From Akkermansiaceae bacterium (GTDB taxonomy: Bacteria; Verrucomicrobiota; Verrucomicrobiia; Verrucomicrobiales; Akkermansiaceae): a stretch of DNA of 51,974 bases. This document shows, piece by piece, positions 8,633 through 16,892 of this stretch. Position numbers and translations under genes: made by a program. The DNA lies in NCBI GenBank assembly GCA_025457665.1, contig JALOTY010000057.1, positions 1 to 51,974 on the forward strand, in the 5' to 3' direction. Each line of letters opens with the position of its first letter. Position 1 is the first letter of the stretch. The notes beneath the pieces were generated by a model that ran no database searches, was not told where the DNA came from, and saw only the letters and a program-made list of their open reading frames with translations.

Positions 8633-9895
8633 ATGCGCGACGAACTTTTGAAGAACCCTGTCTTCGCCATGGCTGCGAACCAGTTCGACCAGGTGGCGGA
8701 TTTCCTTGCTCTCGATGATGAGCTGCGGGAACGCTGCAAGTGGCCCAAGCGTCTGATCACCGTGGCGATTCCGGTGCGCCATGATGATGGGAACACCAAA
8801 GTCTATTTCGGCCACCGGGTGCAACACCACCTGACCCGCGGGCCGGTGAAAGGGGGACTGCGATACAGCCCGGATGTGGATCTCGGCGAGGTCGCGGCCC
8901 TGGCGATGTGGATGAACTGGAAATGCGCGCTGCTCGATCTGCCCTACGGCGGCGGCAAGGGCGGCATCAACTGTGACCCTCGTACTTTGTCCATGGGCGA
9001 ACTCGAACGAATCACGCGGCGCTTCACCATGGAAATGATCCCGTTCATCGGCCAGGACATCGATGTCATGGCACCCGACATGGGCACGAACGAGCAGACC
9101 ATGTCATGGATCGTGGACACCTACTCGACGCATGCCGGGCGATTGGTGCCGGGCATCGTCACCGGGAAACCGCTTTGTCTGCAAGGCTCCGCCGGCCGCA
9201 CGCGGGCCACCGGCCATGGGGTTGCTTTCCTCGCCTCGCGGGCGCTCAACAAACTCGGGATCGATGTGGGCTCGGCCACGGCCATCGTTCAGGGATTCGG
9301 CAACGTGGGTCTGCACACGGCGCTGACGCTGGCCTCGTATGGCGTGAAGGTGAAGGGGGTTTCCGACATCAGCGGGGCGGTGTGGAATGAGGCCGGGCTG
9401 GACCTGAACAAGCTGGCCGATCACGTGGCGGCGACGAAGGGTGTGGTCGGTTTCGCCCATGGCGATGCGGTCGATCCTGCCGAAATGCTGTGCCGCGAAT
9501 GCGACATCCTCGCCCCGGCGGCGGCCGGCATGGTCATCACCGCTGCGAATGCCGGGCAGCTCCGCTGCAAGGTGCTTGCCGAGGGTGCCAACGGCCCCAC
9601 GACTCCGGAGGCCGATGCCATCCTCGCGGCGCGCGGTGACATTTTCGTGCTGCCCGACATCCTCTGCAATGCCGGTGGCGTCACGGTTTCCTACTTCGAG
9701 TGGGTGCAGAACCTCCAGCGCTATTCGTGGTCGGAACGCGAGGTGCTCACCAAGCTGGAAACAAAGCTCGAAGCCGCCTTCGCAAGGACACTCGCCTTTG
9801 CCAGCCAACATGGCATCGGCCACCGCCATGCCGCCCAAGCGCTGGCGATCAAGACGGTGGCGGAGGTGAAAGCCCAGCGCGGCATGTTCCCTTGA
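8633..9895 (+). CDS. gdhA: Glu/Leu/Phe/Val dehydrogenase (glutamate dehydrogenase)
   Basis: A 420-residue oxidoreductase that interconverts glutamate and 2-oxoglutarate plus ammonium. The substrate-binding stretch RGPVKGGLRY (70-78) and the catalytic lysine in PYGGGKGG (Lys109) are intact, followed by a Rossmann domain with VQGFGNVG. The length fits hexameric bacterial and archaeal NAD(P)-GDH; Leu, Phe or Val dehydrogenases are usually shorter and lack this N-terminal form. The ATG at 8633 is chosen because homologues begin with a similar MRDELLKNPVF segment; upstream in-frame sequence looks non-coding. Cofactor preference was not read. An MECR-type gene follows after 20 bases. Confidence 0.88.
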   Translation: MRDELLKNPVFAMAANQFDQVADFLALDDELRERCKWPKRLITVAIPVRHDDGNTKVYFGHRVQHHLTRGPVKGGLRYSPDVDLGEVAALAMWMNWKCALLDLPYGGGKGGINCDPRTLSMGELERITRRFTMEMIPFIGQDIDVMAPDMGTNEQTMSWIVDTYSTHAGRLVPGIVTGKPLCLQGSAGRTRATGHGVAFLASRALNKLGIDVGSATAIVQGFGNVGLHTALTLASYGVKVKGVSDISGAVWNEAGLDLNKLADHVAATKGVVGFAHGDAVDPAEMLCRECDILAPAAAGMVITAANAGQLRCKVLAEGANGPTTPEADAILAARGDIFVLPDILCNAGGVTVSYFEWVQNLQRYSWSEREVLTKLETKLEAAFARTLAFASQHGIGHRHAAQALAIKTVAEVKAQRGMFP

Positions 9896-9915
9896 AAGCA
9901 GTCTAACAGGAAGCC

Positions 9916-10890
9916 ATGAAACTGCGATTCCATCAATTCGGTGCGCCCGCCGAGCAGCTTGTTCTGGAGACCGATGAGCCCCGCGCGCCGGGGGAGGACG
10001 AGGTTTTGCTGAAGGTCCTGGCCTCACCGATCAACCCTGCCGACCTGAATTTCATCGAGGGCAGCTACGGCATCGTCCCCGATCTTCCGGCCACGCCGGG
10101 CACGGAAGGATGTGGCGAGGTGTTAGAAAGTCGCCATGAAGCCTTCGCGCCGGGCGACCGGGTGATGGTGCTGGGGCGCGGGGAAATGTGGGCCACGCAT
10201 GTGACCCTCCATGGCGACCTGCTTTTCAAACTGCCTGCGGGCATCGATCCCCTCCAGGCCGCGATGCTCAAGGTGAATCCCACCACCGCCTTCCGCATGC
10301 TGCATGGATTCGTTTCCGTCCCGCCGGGCGGCTGGGTCGTGCAGAATGCCGCGAACTCCGGAGTGGGGCGCTGCGTGATCCAGCTCTGCAAGACGCTGGG
10401 CTGGCGTACGATGAACCTCGTACGTCGCGCGGAGTTGGTGGACGAACTCATCGCCTTGGGGGCCGATGCCGTCGTCATCGACGATGCCGCCGGCCTCGAC
10501 CAGGCCAAGGGAATCATGGCGGGCGAAGCTGCCTGGCTGGCGCTCAATGCCGTCGGCGGCGACAGTGCCTTGCGCCTGATGAATCTGATGGCCGATGGCG
10601 GCAGCCACGTGACCTACGGCGCGATGGGTCGGAAACCGCTGAAAATCCCCAACGGTCTGCTCATTTTCCGCGATCTCAGCGTGCACGGATTCTGGCTCAC
10701 CCGATGGTTGGAAAACGCCCGTCTGCCGGAGGTGCATCGGACCTACCAACTCCTCGCCCACATGGTCATGGAAGGTCGGCTCGGCGTGCCGGTGGATTCC
10801 GTCCACCCTCTTGCCGATTTCCCCGCAGCCTTGAAACGCCTCACGGCGGAGGACCGCAAGGGCAAGGTCCTCTTCACGCCCGGACTGTGA
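9916..10890 (+). CDS. MECR-type enoyl-thioester reductase (MDR family)
   Basis: A 324-residue medium-chain dehydrogenase/reductase without the catalytic zinc ligands. It resembles mitochondrial trans-2-enoyl-CoA reductase: SPINPADLNFIEGSYG near the N-terminus, TPGTEGCGEV, the nucleotide-binding QNAANSGVGRCVIQL, NAVGG and TYGAMGRKP. This family reduces the enoyl thioester in fatty-acid synthesis or breakdown with NADPH. An AGGA site about six bases before the ATG supports the start. It probably shares a transcript with glutamate dehydrogenase. The stop abuts the convergent DUF1501 gene with no gap. Quinone-oxidoreductase activity is the alternative. Confidence 0.8.
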   Translation: MKLRFHQFGAPAEQLVLETDEPRAPGEDEVLLKVLASPINPADLNFIEGSYGIVPDLPATPGTEGCGEVLESRHEAFAPGDRVMVLGRGEMWATHVTLHGDLLFKLPAGIDPLQAAMLKVNPTTAFRMLHGFVSVPPGGWVVQNAANSGVGRCVIQLCKTLGWRTMNLVRRAELVDELIALGADAVVIDDAAGLDQAKGIMAGEAAWLALNAVGGDSALRLMNLMADGGSHVTYGAMGRKPLKIPNGLLIFRDLSVHGFWLTRWLENARLPEVHRTYQLLAHMVMEGRLGVPVDSVHPLADFPAALKRLTAEDRKGKVLFTPGL

Positions 10891-12360
10891 TCAGGCGATG
10901 ACATCGGTGACCACGCGACTGGGCTTGGTGACATTGCTGAGGCGCTGTTCGAGACCGGAGAAGGGGTAGGTGAAACGCTTGTGATCGAAACCTAACAGCG
11001 TGAGCAGGGTGGCGTGGAAATCGTGGGCGCTGACCTTGTCGCGCACGGCTTCGTAGCCGATGGGATCCGTCTCGCCGTAGCTGAAGCCCGGTTTCACGCC
11101 GCCGCCGGCCATCCACAGGGTGTAGGCGGAAGGGCTGTGATCGCGGCCGACGTTGCGCATTTCCATGCCGCCGCGGTTTTCCCGCATGGGAGTGCGACCG
11201 AACTCCCCGGACCAGATGACGAGGGTTTCATCGAGCAGGCCGCGTTGTTTCAAATCCTCAAGCAGGGCGGCGATGGGTTGATCGATCTGACGGCACTTGT
11301 CCACGAAGCCCTTGCGGAGGTCCGTGGAATCATCGGTGCCATGCGAGTCCCAGCCCCAGTCGAAGAGCTGGATGAAGCGCACGCCACGCTCGGCAAGGCG
11401 GCGGGCGAGCAGGCAGTTGTTAGAGAACGATTCGTGTCCGGGGCGGGTGCCGTAGGCCTGGTGGACGTGGGCGGGTTCGCGGTCGATCTGGAAGGCATCC
11501 GAGGCATGGATCTGCATGCGGAAGGCCATTTCGTATTGGGCGATGCGGGTGAGGGTTTCGGGATCGCCGATTTCCGTGGCGACGCGTTGGTTGATGTCAT
11601 TGAGGGCATCGAGCGTGCGGCGGCGCAGGGCGGTGGAGATGCCATCGGGATTGCCGAGGAAGAGCACGGGATCGCCCTGGGAGCGGCATTGCACGCCCTG
11701 ATAGACGCTGGGGAGGAAACCGGAGCCCCAGACGGATTTACCGGCATCGGGGTTTTTTCCGCCGGAGGTCAGCACGATGAAACCGGGCAGGTTCTGGTTT
11801 TCCGAGCCGAGGCCATAGGTGGCCCAGGCACCGGCCGAGGGGCTGCCGGGGGTCTGGCTGCCGGTGTGCAGGAGGAGTTGCGCGGGGCCGTGGTTGAATT
11901 GATCGGACCACATCGATTTGATGAAGCAGACCTCATCGATGACCCTCTCGAAATGCGGCAGGCGGTCGGAGATCCATTGGCCGCTTTTTCCCGCCTGGTG
12001 GAAGGGGAATTGGGAGCCGAGCATTTTCGGCACGCCTTGGATGAAGGCAAATTGTTTGCCTTCGAGGAATTCCGCCGGGCAGTCCTTGCCATCGTTTTTG
12101 GTGAGTTCCGGTTTGTGATCGAAGAGTTCGAGTTGGCTGGGCGAGCCCGCCATGTGGAGGTAGATCACGCGTTTCGCCTTGGGTGCGAAATGGGGGATGT
12201 CCGGCGCGAGCGGGGCGGCGGGGTCCTTTTTCAATCCGGCGCCGAAGCCATGCTGGGTGCCGAGCCAGACGGCACCGAGCGCCAGCGAGGAGTCCTTGAG
12301 GAAATGCCGCCGCGTGATGTGCCGGGCCCGTTCGTGGCGGAGCTGCTGATAAAGATTCAT
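10891..12360 (-). CDS. DUF1501 protein with twin-arginine signal
   Basis: A 489-residue protein of the DUF1501 family, which has an alkaline-phosphatase/sulfatase-like fold and is typically partnered with PSCyt1/DUF1549/DUF1553 proteins in Planctomycetes and Verrucomicrobia. TRRHFLKDSSLALGAVWLG at the start is a Tat signal. Family stretches include VIYLHMAGSPSQLELFDHKP, NCLLARRLAERGVRFIQLF and IWSGEFGRTPM. It overlaps the cytochrome gene upstream by four bases (ATGA), so translation is coupled. The biochemical role of the pair is unproven; breakdown of complex carbohydrate or sulfated polymers has been suggested for the families. Confidence 0.9.
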   Translation of the reverse strand: MNLYQQLRHERARHITRRHFLKDSSLALGAVWLGTQHGFGAGLKKDPAAPLAPDIPHFAPKAKRVIYLHMAGSPSQLELFDHKPELTKNDGKDCPAEFLEGKQFAFIQGVPKMLGSQFPFHQAGKSGQWISDRLPHFERVIDEVCFIKSMWSDQFNHGPAQLLLHTGSQTPGSPSAGAWATYGLGSENQNLPGFIVLTSGGKNPDAGKSVWGSGFLPSVYQGVQCRSQGDPVLFLGNPDGISTALRRRTLDALNDINQRVATEIGDPETLTRIAQYEMAFRMQIHASDAFQIDREPAHVHQAYGTRPGHESFSNNCLLARRLAERGVRFIQLFDWGWDSHGTDDSTDLRKGFVDKCRQIDQPIAALLEDLKQRGLLDETLVIWSGEFGRTPMRENRGGMEMRNVGRDHSPSAYTLWMAGGGVKPGFSYGETDPIGYEAVRDKVSAHDFHATLLTLLGFDHKRFTYPFSGLEQRLSNVTKPSRVVTDVIA

Positions 12361-15224
12361 CGGTTCAGGGCGAGGTCGGAGTTGAGGAGGGTGTTGGCGA
12401 CGAGGACGAGGGCGGCTTCATCGGCGGTGGGGGCCAGTTTGGCGGATTCGGCCGGGGTTTTTTCGTACTCGCTGCGGGTGTCGGCATGGAGTTGCACGAG
12501 GGTGGTGACGAGTTCCGGTGGGGCATCGCGCAGGGTGATCAGGCGGTAGCCTCGGGCGAGCCGTGCGGCGGGCTCGGGACCGGCTTCGGCCATGCGTTTG
12601 GCGAAGGCCTGGGCGAACTCGATGTGCGCCGGGTCATTGAGCGTCACGAGCGCCTGCAAGGGGGTGTTGGTGGTGAGGCGGCGGGCAAGGCAGACATCGC
12701 GCGAAGAGCCATCGAAGGTCAGGAAGGCGGGATAGCCGGCGGTGCGCTTGTTGTAGGTATAGAGGGCGCGGCGGTATCGATCCGGGCCTTGGGAGGTTTG
12801 CCAGGTGGCACCGCTGTAAACGCTGTTCCAGACCCCATCCGGCTGGGGCGGGAAAACGGGCGGACCATGCATTTTCCTTTCCAGCAGGCCGGAGAGCAGG
12901 AGGGCCTGATCGCGAACCATTTCGGCACTGAGACGCTGGCGGGGGCCACGGGCGAGGATACGGTTGCGCGGATCCTTGGAGGTGAGTTCTGGGGTCGATC
13001 TACTAGATTGACCGTAGGTGGCGGAAAGCACGAGTTCGCGCAGGAAGGATTTCAAGCGCCACTGGTGGTGGTCGCGCAGGCGCAGGGCGAGGTGGTCGAG
13101 GAGTTCGGGGTGGCTGGGGACGGCTCCGGAGCTGCCGAAGTCCTCCAGGGTTTCCACGATGCCGGTGCCGAAGATTTCCGCCCACAGGCGGTTGGCCATC
13201 ACGCGGGCGGCGAGGGGGTTCTGCGGGCTGACGAGCCAGCGTGCCATGTCGAGACGGTTGCCGCCCACGCCCTGGCCGCCGAAGACGTCGGGCACGCCGG
13301 GTTCGACGACCTTGTCGAGCGTCATGCGGTTGCCGCGGATGAAGACGCGGGTATCGCGCCTGGCCTCCGGGGCGCGTTCGCGCATGACGGGGATGGTGAT
13401 GCCGGGGATCTCGTTGTACTGCTTTCGTAGTAGATCCAGCTCGTTCCAAACAGCGTGGTGTTCCGGGGTGTCGAGGTGGGCGATGAGGGCGGGGTCCGCG
13501 CTGGCGGCGAGGCGGAAACGGGGCAGGACGGTGTTCTGGGATTCATTGCAGGTGGCGCCGTGGCGGATGCGGATTTCCAGGCGTGATCCCGGCGTGGGCT
13601 GTACTGCCTGCCAGGGGATGAACCAAGCGGTGCGGGGCCGGTGGGTCATGGGGTATTCGCCGAAGCCGCCGCCGTTGCCTTGGAGGGATTCATTGGGATC
13701 GAAGGGCCCGGCGACGAAATCCGCTGCCACTTCGCGCAGGCGGATGGGGCTGCGGGTGCCATCGGCAGCGATGAGATCCGCCTCCAGCCCGGCGATGACG
13801 GCACCGCGGCCGCGCCACTCGGCGGGCTCGTCCTTTTCAGGAAAGATTTCCACGCGGAGGAGGGCGAGGGGGAGGGCGTCGGTTTCCAGGCGGAAGACGG
13901 TGTTGTTCGGCGTGGTGCCGGAGGTGACGACGATGCCATCGCTCTGCTGGGTGAGCTTGCCGGTGGGCGGCTGGACTTCGGCTTTTTGGAAATTCAGCGT
14001 CTGCCAATCGGCGATGCCGGTGGCGAGGGCGCGCATCGGGGCGTTCATGTCATCGCGGCGCTGGCGGATGAAGCTTTCCAGGCGCACGACTTCGGCCTGT
14101 TTCGCGGGGTCATCGGCGACCTTGGTGCGGGGGAAATCGGAGTTGAGATCGACGTCCTCGCTGTTGTTGAAAAAGGCGAGGAAGCGGTAGTAGTCGTCGT
14201 GGGGAATGGGATCGTAGGGGTGGGCGTGGCATTGGACGCAGCCGAAGGTGGTGGCGTTCCATGCGGTCCAGGTGGTGTTGACGCGATCGATGACGGCGGA
14301 CATGCGCCATTCCTCGTCATCGGTGCCGCCCTCGCTGTTGTTCTGGGTATTGCGATGGAAGGCGGTGGCAATGAGGTCGTGGGGATCGGGGTTTTCGATG
14401 AGGTCTCCGGCGAGTTGTTTGATGGTGAACTGGTCGAAGGGCATGTCCTCGTTGAAGGCGCGGATGACCCAATCGCGATAGGGCCAGATGTCGCGGTGCG
14501 GGTCTTTCTCAAAGCCGAAGGTGTCGGAGTAGCGGGCGAGATCGAGCCACATGGCAGCCCATTTTTCGCCGTAGGCCGGGGAGGCGAGGAGGTGGTCCAC
14601 GGCTTGCTCGCGGGCCTTGGCGGGATCGGCAAGGTGGGCTTGATGGAAAGCCTCCCATTCTTCGAGGGTGGGCGGCAAGCCGGTGAGGTCGAGGCTGACT
14701 CGGCGCAGCCATTCTTCCGGCGCGGCGGGCGGCGATGGGGACAGCTCGGCGGCCTCGATGCCGGCGAGGACGAAGCGGTCGAAGTCCGCCAAGGGCCAAT
14801 CGGTCTTCGCGACCTCCGGCGTGGCGGGCATCTGGGGCGGGGCGAAGGACCAGTGTTCGCCCCATTTCGCCCCCTGGCGGATCCACTCGGTGAGGGTGGT
14901 GATTTCCGCATCGGTGAGGGGTTTCGGGTGATGGTCGGGCGGCGGCATCCGCTCGTCCGGGTCGGAACTGAGGATGCGGGCGATCATTTCCGACTGCTCC
15001 GGGTGGCCGGGGACGACGATGGTTTTCCCGGATTCGCCCTGGCCGAGGGTGTCCTCGCGATAAAGGAAGGAGACCTCACCGGCCATTTTCACGCCGCCGT
15101 GGCAGGTGGTGCAGTTTTTCGTGAGGATGGGGCGGACGTCGCGATTGAAATCGATCTCCCCGGCGCGCGCGGCGGGTGCGGCAGCCATGCCGAGGAGGAA
15201 AAGGAATCGCGGGAAGAATCTCAT
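12357..15224 (-). CDS. PSCyt1/DUF1549/DUF1553 c-type cytochrome protein
   Basis: A 955-residue exported protein. It has a signal peptide (about 1-21, ending AAPAARA), then a planctomycete-type cytochrome c domain with the haem motif CTTCH (38-42) and a methionine-rich DPDERMPPPDHH loop. A DUF1549 region with a second haem-like motif, CVQCHAHPYDPIPHDD, follows. A beta-rich middle part comes next, then DUF1553 (MARWLVSPQNPLAARVMANR, ARRLTTNTPLQALVTLNDP). The ATG gives a good leader, and the gene is the first of a two-gene unit with DUF1501. A divergent AraC gene begins 106 bases away. Its function is inferred as periplasmic redox-linked catabolism. Confidence 0.9.
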   Translation of the reverse strand: MRFFPRFLFLLGMAAAPAARAGEIDFNRDVRPILTKNCTTCHGGVKMAGEVSFLYREDTLGQGESGKTIVVPGHPEQSEMIARILSSDPDERMPPPDHHPKPLTDAEITTLTEWIRQGAKWGEHWSFAPPQMPATPEVAKTDWPLADFDRFVLAGIEAAELSPSPPAAPEEWLRRVSLDLTGLPPTLEEWEAFHQAHLADPAKAREQAVDHLLASPAYGEKWAAMWLDLARYSDTFGFEKDPHRDIWPYRDWVIRAFNEDMPFDQFTIKQLAGDLIENPDPHDLIATAFHRNTQNNSEGGTDDEEWRMSAVIDRVNTTWTAWNATTFGCVQCHAHPYDPIPHDDYYRFLAFFNNSEDVDLNSDFPRTKVADDPAKQAEVVRLESFIRQRRDDMNAPMRALATGIADWQTLNFQKAEVQPPTGKLTQQSDGIVVTSGTTPNNTVFRLETDALPLALLRVEIFPEKDEPAEWRGRGAVIAGLEADLIAADGTRSPIRLREVAADFVAGPFDPNESLQGNGGGFGEYPMTHRPRTAWFIPWQAVQPTPGSRLEIRIRHGATCNESQNTVLPRFRLAASADPALIAHLDTPEHHAVWNELDLLRKQYNEIPGITIPVMRERAPEARRDTRVFIRGNRMTLDKVVEPGVPDVFGGQGVGGNRLDMARWLVSPQNPLAARVMANRLWAEIFGTGIVETLEDFGSSGAVPSHPELLDHLALRLRDHHQWRLKSFLRELVLSATYGQSSRSTPELTSKDPRNRILARGPRQRLSAEMVRDQALLLSGLLERKMHGPPVFPPQPDGVWNSVYSGATWQTSQGPDRYRRALYTYNKRTAGYPAFLTFDGSSRDVCLARRLTTNTPLQALVTLNDPAHIEFAQAFAKRMAEAGPEPAARLARGYRLITLRDAPPELVTTLVQLHADTRSEYEKTPAESAKLAPTADEAALVLVANTLLNSDLALNR

Positions 15225-15250
15225 GCGGGGAAATACTACGAAATTTCCAG

Positions 15251-15268
15251 CCGGGATCTACCCGGGAT
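15251..15268. promoter_or_regulatory. CCGGGAT direct repeat in the divergent intergenic region
   Basis: CCGGGAT occurs at 15251-15257 and 15262-15268, 11 bases apart (one helical turn), between the cytochrome gene and the araC-type gene. AraC proteins bind direct repeats in register, so this is a candidate operator. The role is inference. Confidence 0.3.
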
Positions 15269-15330
15269 TATTTGGGTGAAATGGGAATGACTTGTGGAAA
15301 ATGGGAAATCCTGATGGAGGATTGCTGCCG

Positions 15331-16170
15331 ATGAAAAGGGTGTGGCAGCGCTGGCTGGAGCAGATGGAGTGTCCGCTGGGGCGGGTGGTCGAGGCCGGGG
15401 AAATCCGGCATTCGCCCGGAGGGATGGTGCGTTTCCGCTACCTTTCGCGGTATGCGGTGATGATCGTGACGCGCGGGGAGGGGATTTATGAGGATGAGGA
15501 GGGCAGGCAGAGGAGTCTGGTGGCGGGTGACTGGGTGCTGGTTTTGCCGGATCTGGGTCACAGCTACCGGCCGCTCATGGCGGGGGGCTGGGATGAGATT
15601 TACGTGATGTTTGAGGGCCCGGTTTTCGATCTCTGGAGGCAGCGGGGTCTGCTCGGCCCCTCGCGGCTGTTGGGAAGAGTGGACGATGCTGCGGCGGTGC
15701 GGCAGGGGCTCTTGGAAAATGTGGTGGAGGCGGAGGGCTCGGCATTGACCCGTTTCTGCGCCTTCCAGTCCTGGCTGGCCGGAGTGCTCGAGGGCGGGAT
15801 GGATGCCCGGGAGGGCGAAAAGGGGATCGACGCCTGGTTTCAAGAGGCCTGCCGGAAGCTTTCTCAGCCCGGGGCCCGGGTGCAGCAGGTGGCCGGGGAG
15901 TTGGGCATGGGCTATGAGAGTTTTCGCAAGTCCTTCCGCGCACAGGCCGGGGTTTCGCCCCACCGCTATCACCTCCAGCAGGTGATCAACCGCGCGGCAT
16001 CGATGCTGGAGGCGACATCGATGAAAAGCGCCGACATCGCCCATGCACTGGGCTTTTGCGATGAGCCCTACTTCTCGCGGGTGTTTCGGAAAACCACGGG
16101 TCGGTCCCCCTCCGAATACCGTGGAGCCCGGAGTCGAAAAGGGCCCAAGACTAAAAATGTGTTCAAATGA
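15331..16170 (+). CDS. AraC-family transcriptional regulator
   Basis: A regulator of about 279 residues. The N-terminal half looks like a cupin sensing domain (RYAVMIVTRGEGIYEDEEG, VLVLPDLGHSY). The C-terminal 100 residues carry two helix-turn-helix units, ending in the family signature DIAHALGFCDEPYFSRVFRKTTGRSP (shown here only as a landmark around residues 235-262). ATG 15331 is chosen because GGAGG lies about ten bases upstream; ATG 15301 and TTG 15292 are alternatives. It is divergent from the cytochrome/DUF1501 pair and is its likely controller, probably responding to a sugar-like ligand. That link is inference from position. Confidence 0.88.
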   Translation: MKRVWQRWLEQMECPLGRVVEAGEIRHSPGGMVRFRYLSRYAVMIVTRGEGIYEDEEGRQRSLVAGDWVLVLPDLGHSYRPLMAGGWDEIYVMFEGPVFDLWRQRGLLGPSRLLGRVDDAAAVRQGLLENVVEAEGSALTRFCAFQSWLAGVLEGGMDAREGEKGIDAWFQEACRKLSQPGARVQQVAGELGMGYESFRKSFRAQAGVSPHRYHLQQVINRAASMLEATSMKSADIAHALGFCDEPYFSRVFRKTTGRSPSEYRGARSRKGPKTKNVFK

Positions 16171-16237
16171 ACATTTCACGGTTGACTTCGCCCGGAATTC
16201 CTGAGAGGGCTGCCTTGTCCTAACGCGAATTCCTATC

Positions 16238-16774
16238 ATGAAAGCCGACACCAAGACCCTGAATGCCCCTGAATCCCGCAGTGAAACCCCAAGCTCCGCC
16301 GGCTATGAGCCGCGAGGTGACTATCGTGGAGAGGCGACGGTGGAACGCCTGCCCCAGCACACGATCTACAAGCCCAACAGCCGGGGCAGCGGAGGGGTCA
16401 TTCGATTCGGCCTCAATCCCTACAAGGAAGCGATGTTCGTCGATGCCGCTCCGCAGAATGGCGAGCGGCAGTTCGATTGGGAGGCGAAGTTGACGATGAA
16501 ATGGGGGCTATCCGATCTCGGAGCCGTCCTCGCGGTGCTTCAGGGTCGCCAAAGCGAAGCGAAGCTTTTCCACAAGTCGGAGAAAACCGGAACCAACAGC
16601 GCCTTCGAGCTGGTGCATCGGACGGAAGAAGACCGCCCGCCCTACTTGCTGGTCTTGTCCCGCCAGGATGCCGACAAGGCCCTGAAAAAAGTCATGGTTC
16701 CCCTGACCCATGCGGAAGCCGCGCTGCTGCAAGTCGTCCTTGCCCGGGCGGTCGAGCGATTGCTGGGTTGGTGA
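16238..16774 (+). CDS. Whirly/PC4-like single-strand nucleic-acid-binding protein
   Basis: A 178-residue protein with a charged, disordered first 40 residues. A compact domain follows with IYKPNSRGSGGVIRFGLNPY, QFDWEAKLTMKWGLSDLGA and PYLLVLSRQDADKALKK. The pattern resembles Whirly/PC4-type beta-sheet ssDNA-binding proteins that I associate with Verrucomicrobia and Planctomycetes; the assignment is from memory of the family and needs a profile search. A DNA or RNA chaperone role, such as in transcription or repair, is inference. A direct repeat GAATTCCT lies in the upstream gap (about 16194 and 16226). A strong hairpin follows the stop. Confidence 0.55.
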   Translation: MKADTKTLNAPESRSETPSSAGYEPRGDYRGEATVERLPQHTIYKPNSRGSGGVIRFGLNPYKEAMFVDAAPQNGERQFDWEAKLTMKWGLSDLGAVLAVLQGRQSEAKLFHKSEKTGTNSAFELVHRTEEDRPPYLLVLSRQDADKALKKVMVPLTHAEAALLQVVLARAVERLLGW

Positions 16775-16793
16775 AGTCCGATGGATCGAGGTC

Positions 16794-16812
16794 CCCGCAG
16801 AATGTCTGCGGG
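16794..16812. other. Perfect 8-bp hairpin after the Whirly-like gene
   Basis: CCCGCAGA and TCTGCGGG form an uninterrupted 8-bp stem with a 3-base loop, 20 bases after the stop. No U-tract follows, so it is at best a weak terminator or an mRNA-stabilising hairpin. Confidence 0.45.
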
Positions 16813-16892
16813 TAGCGGGCCGGACCAAGCAGGGCCCAGCAGGACCGAAGGGAGAATTTCCCGATTTCTTCATCGGCGTTTCATGAGCCATC

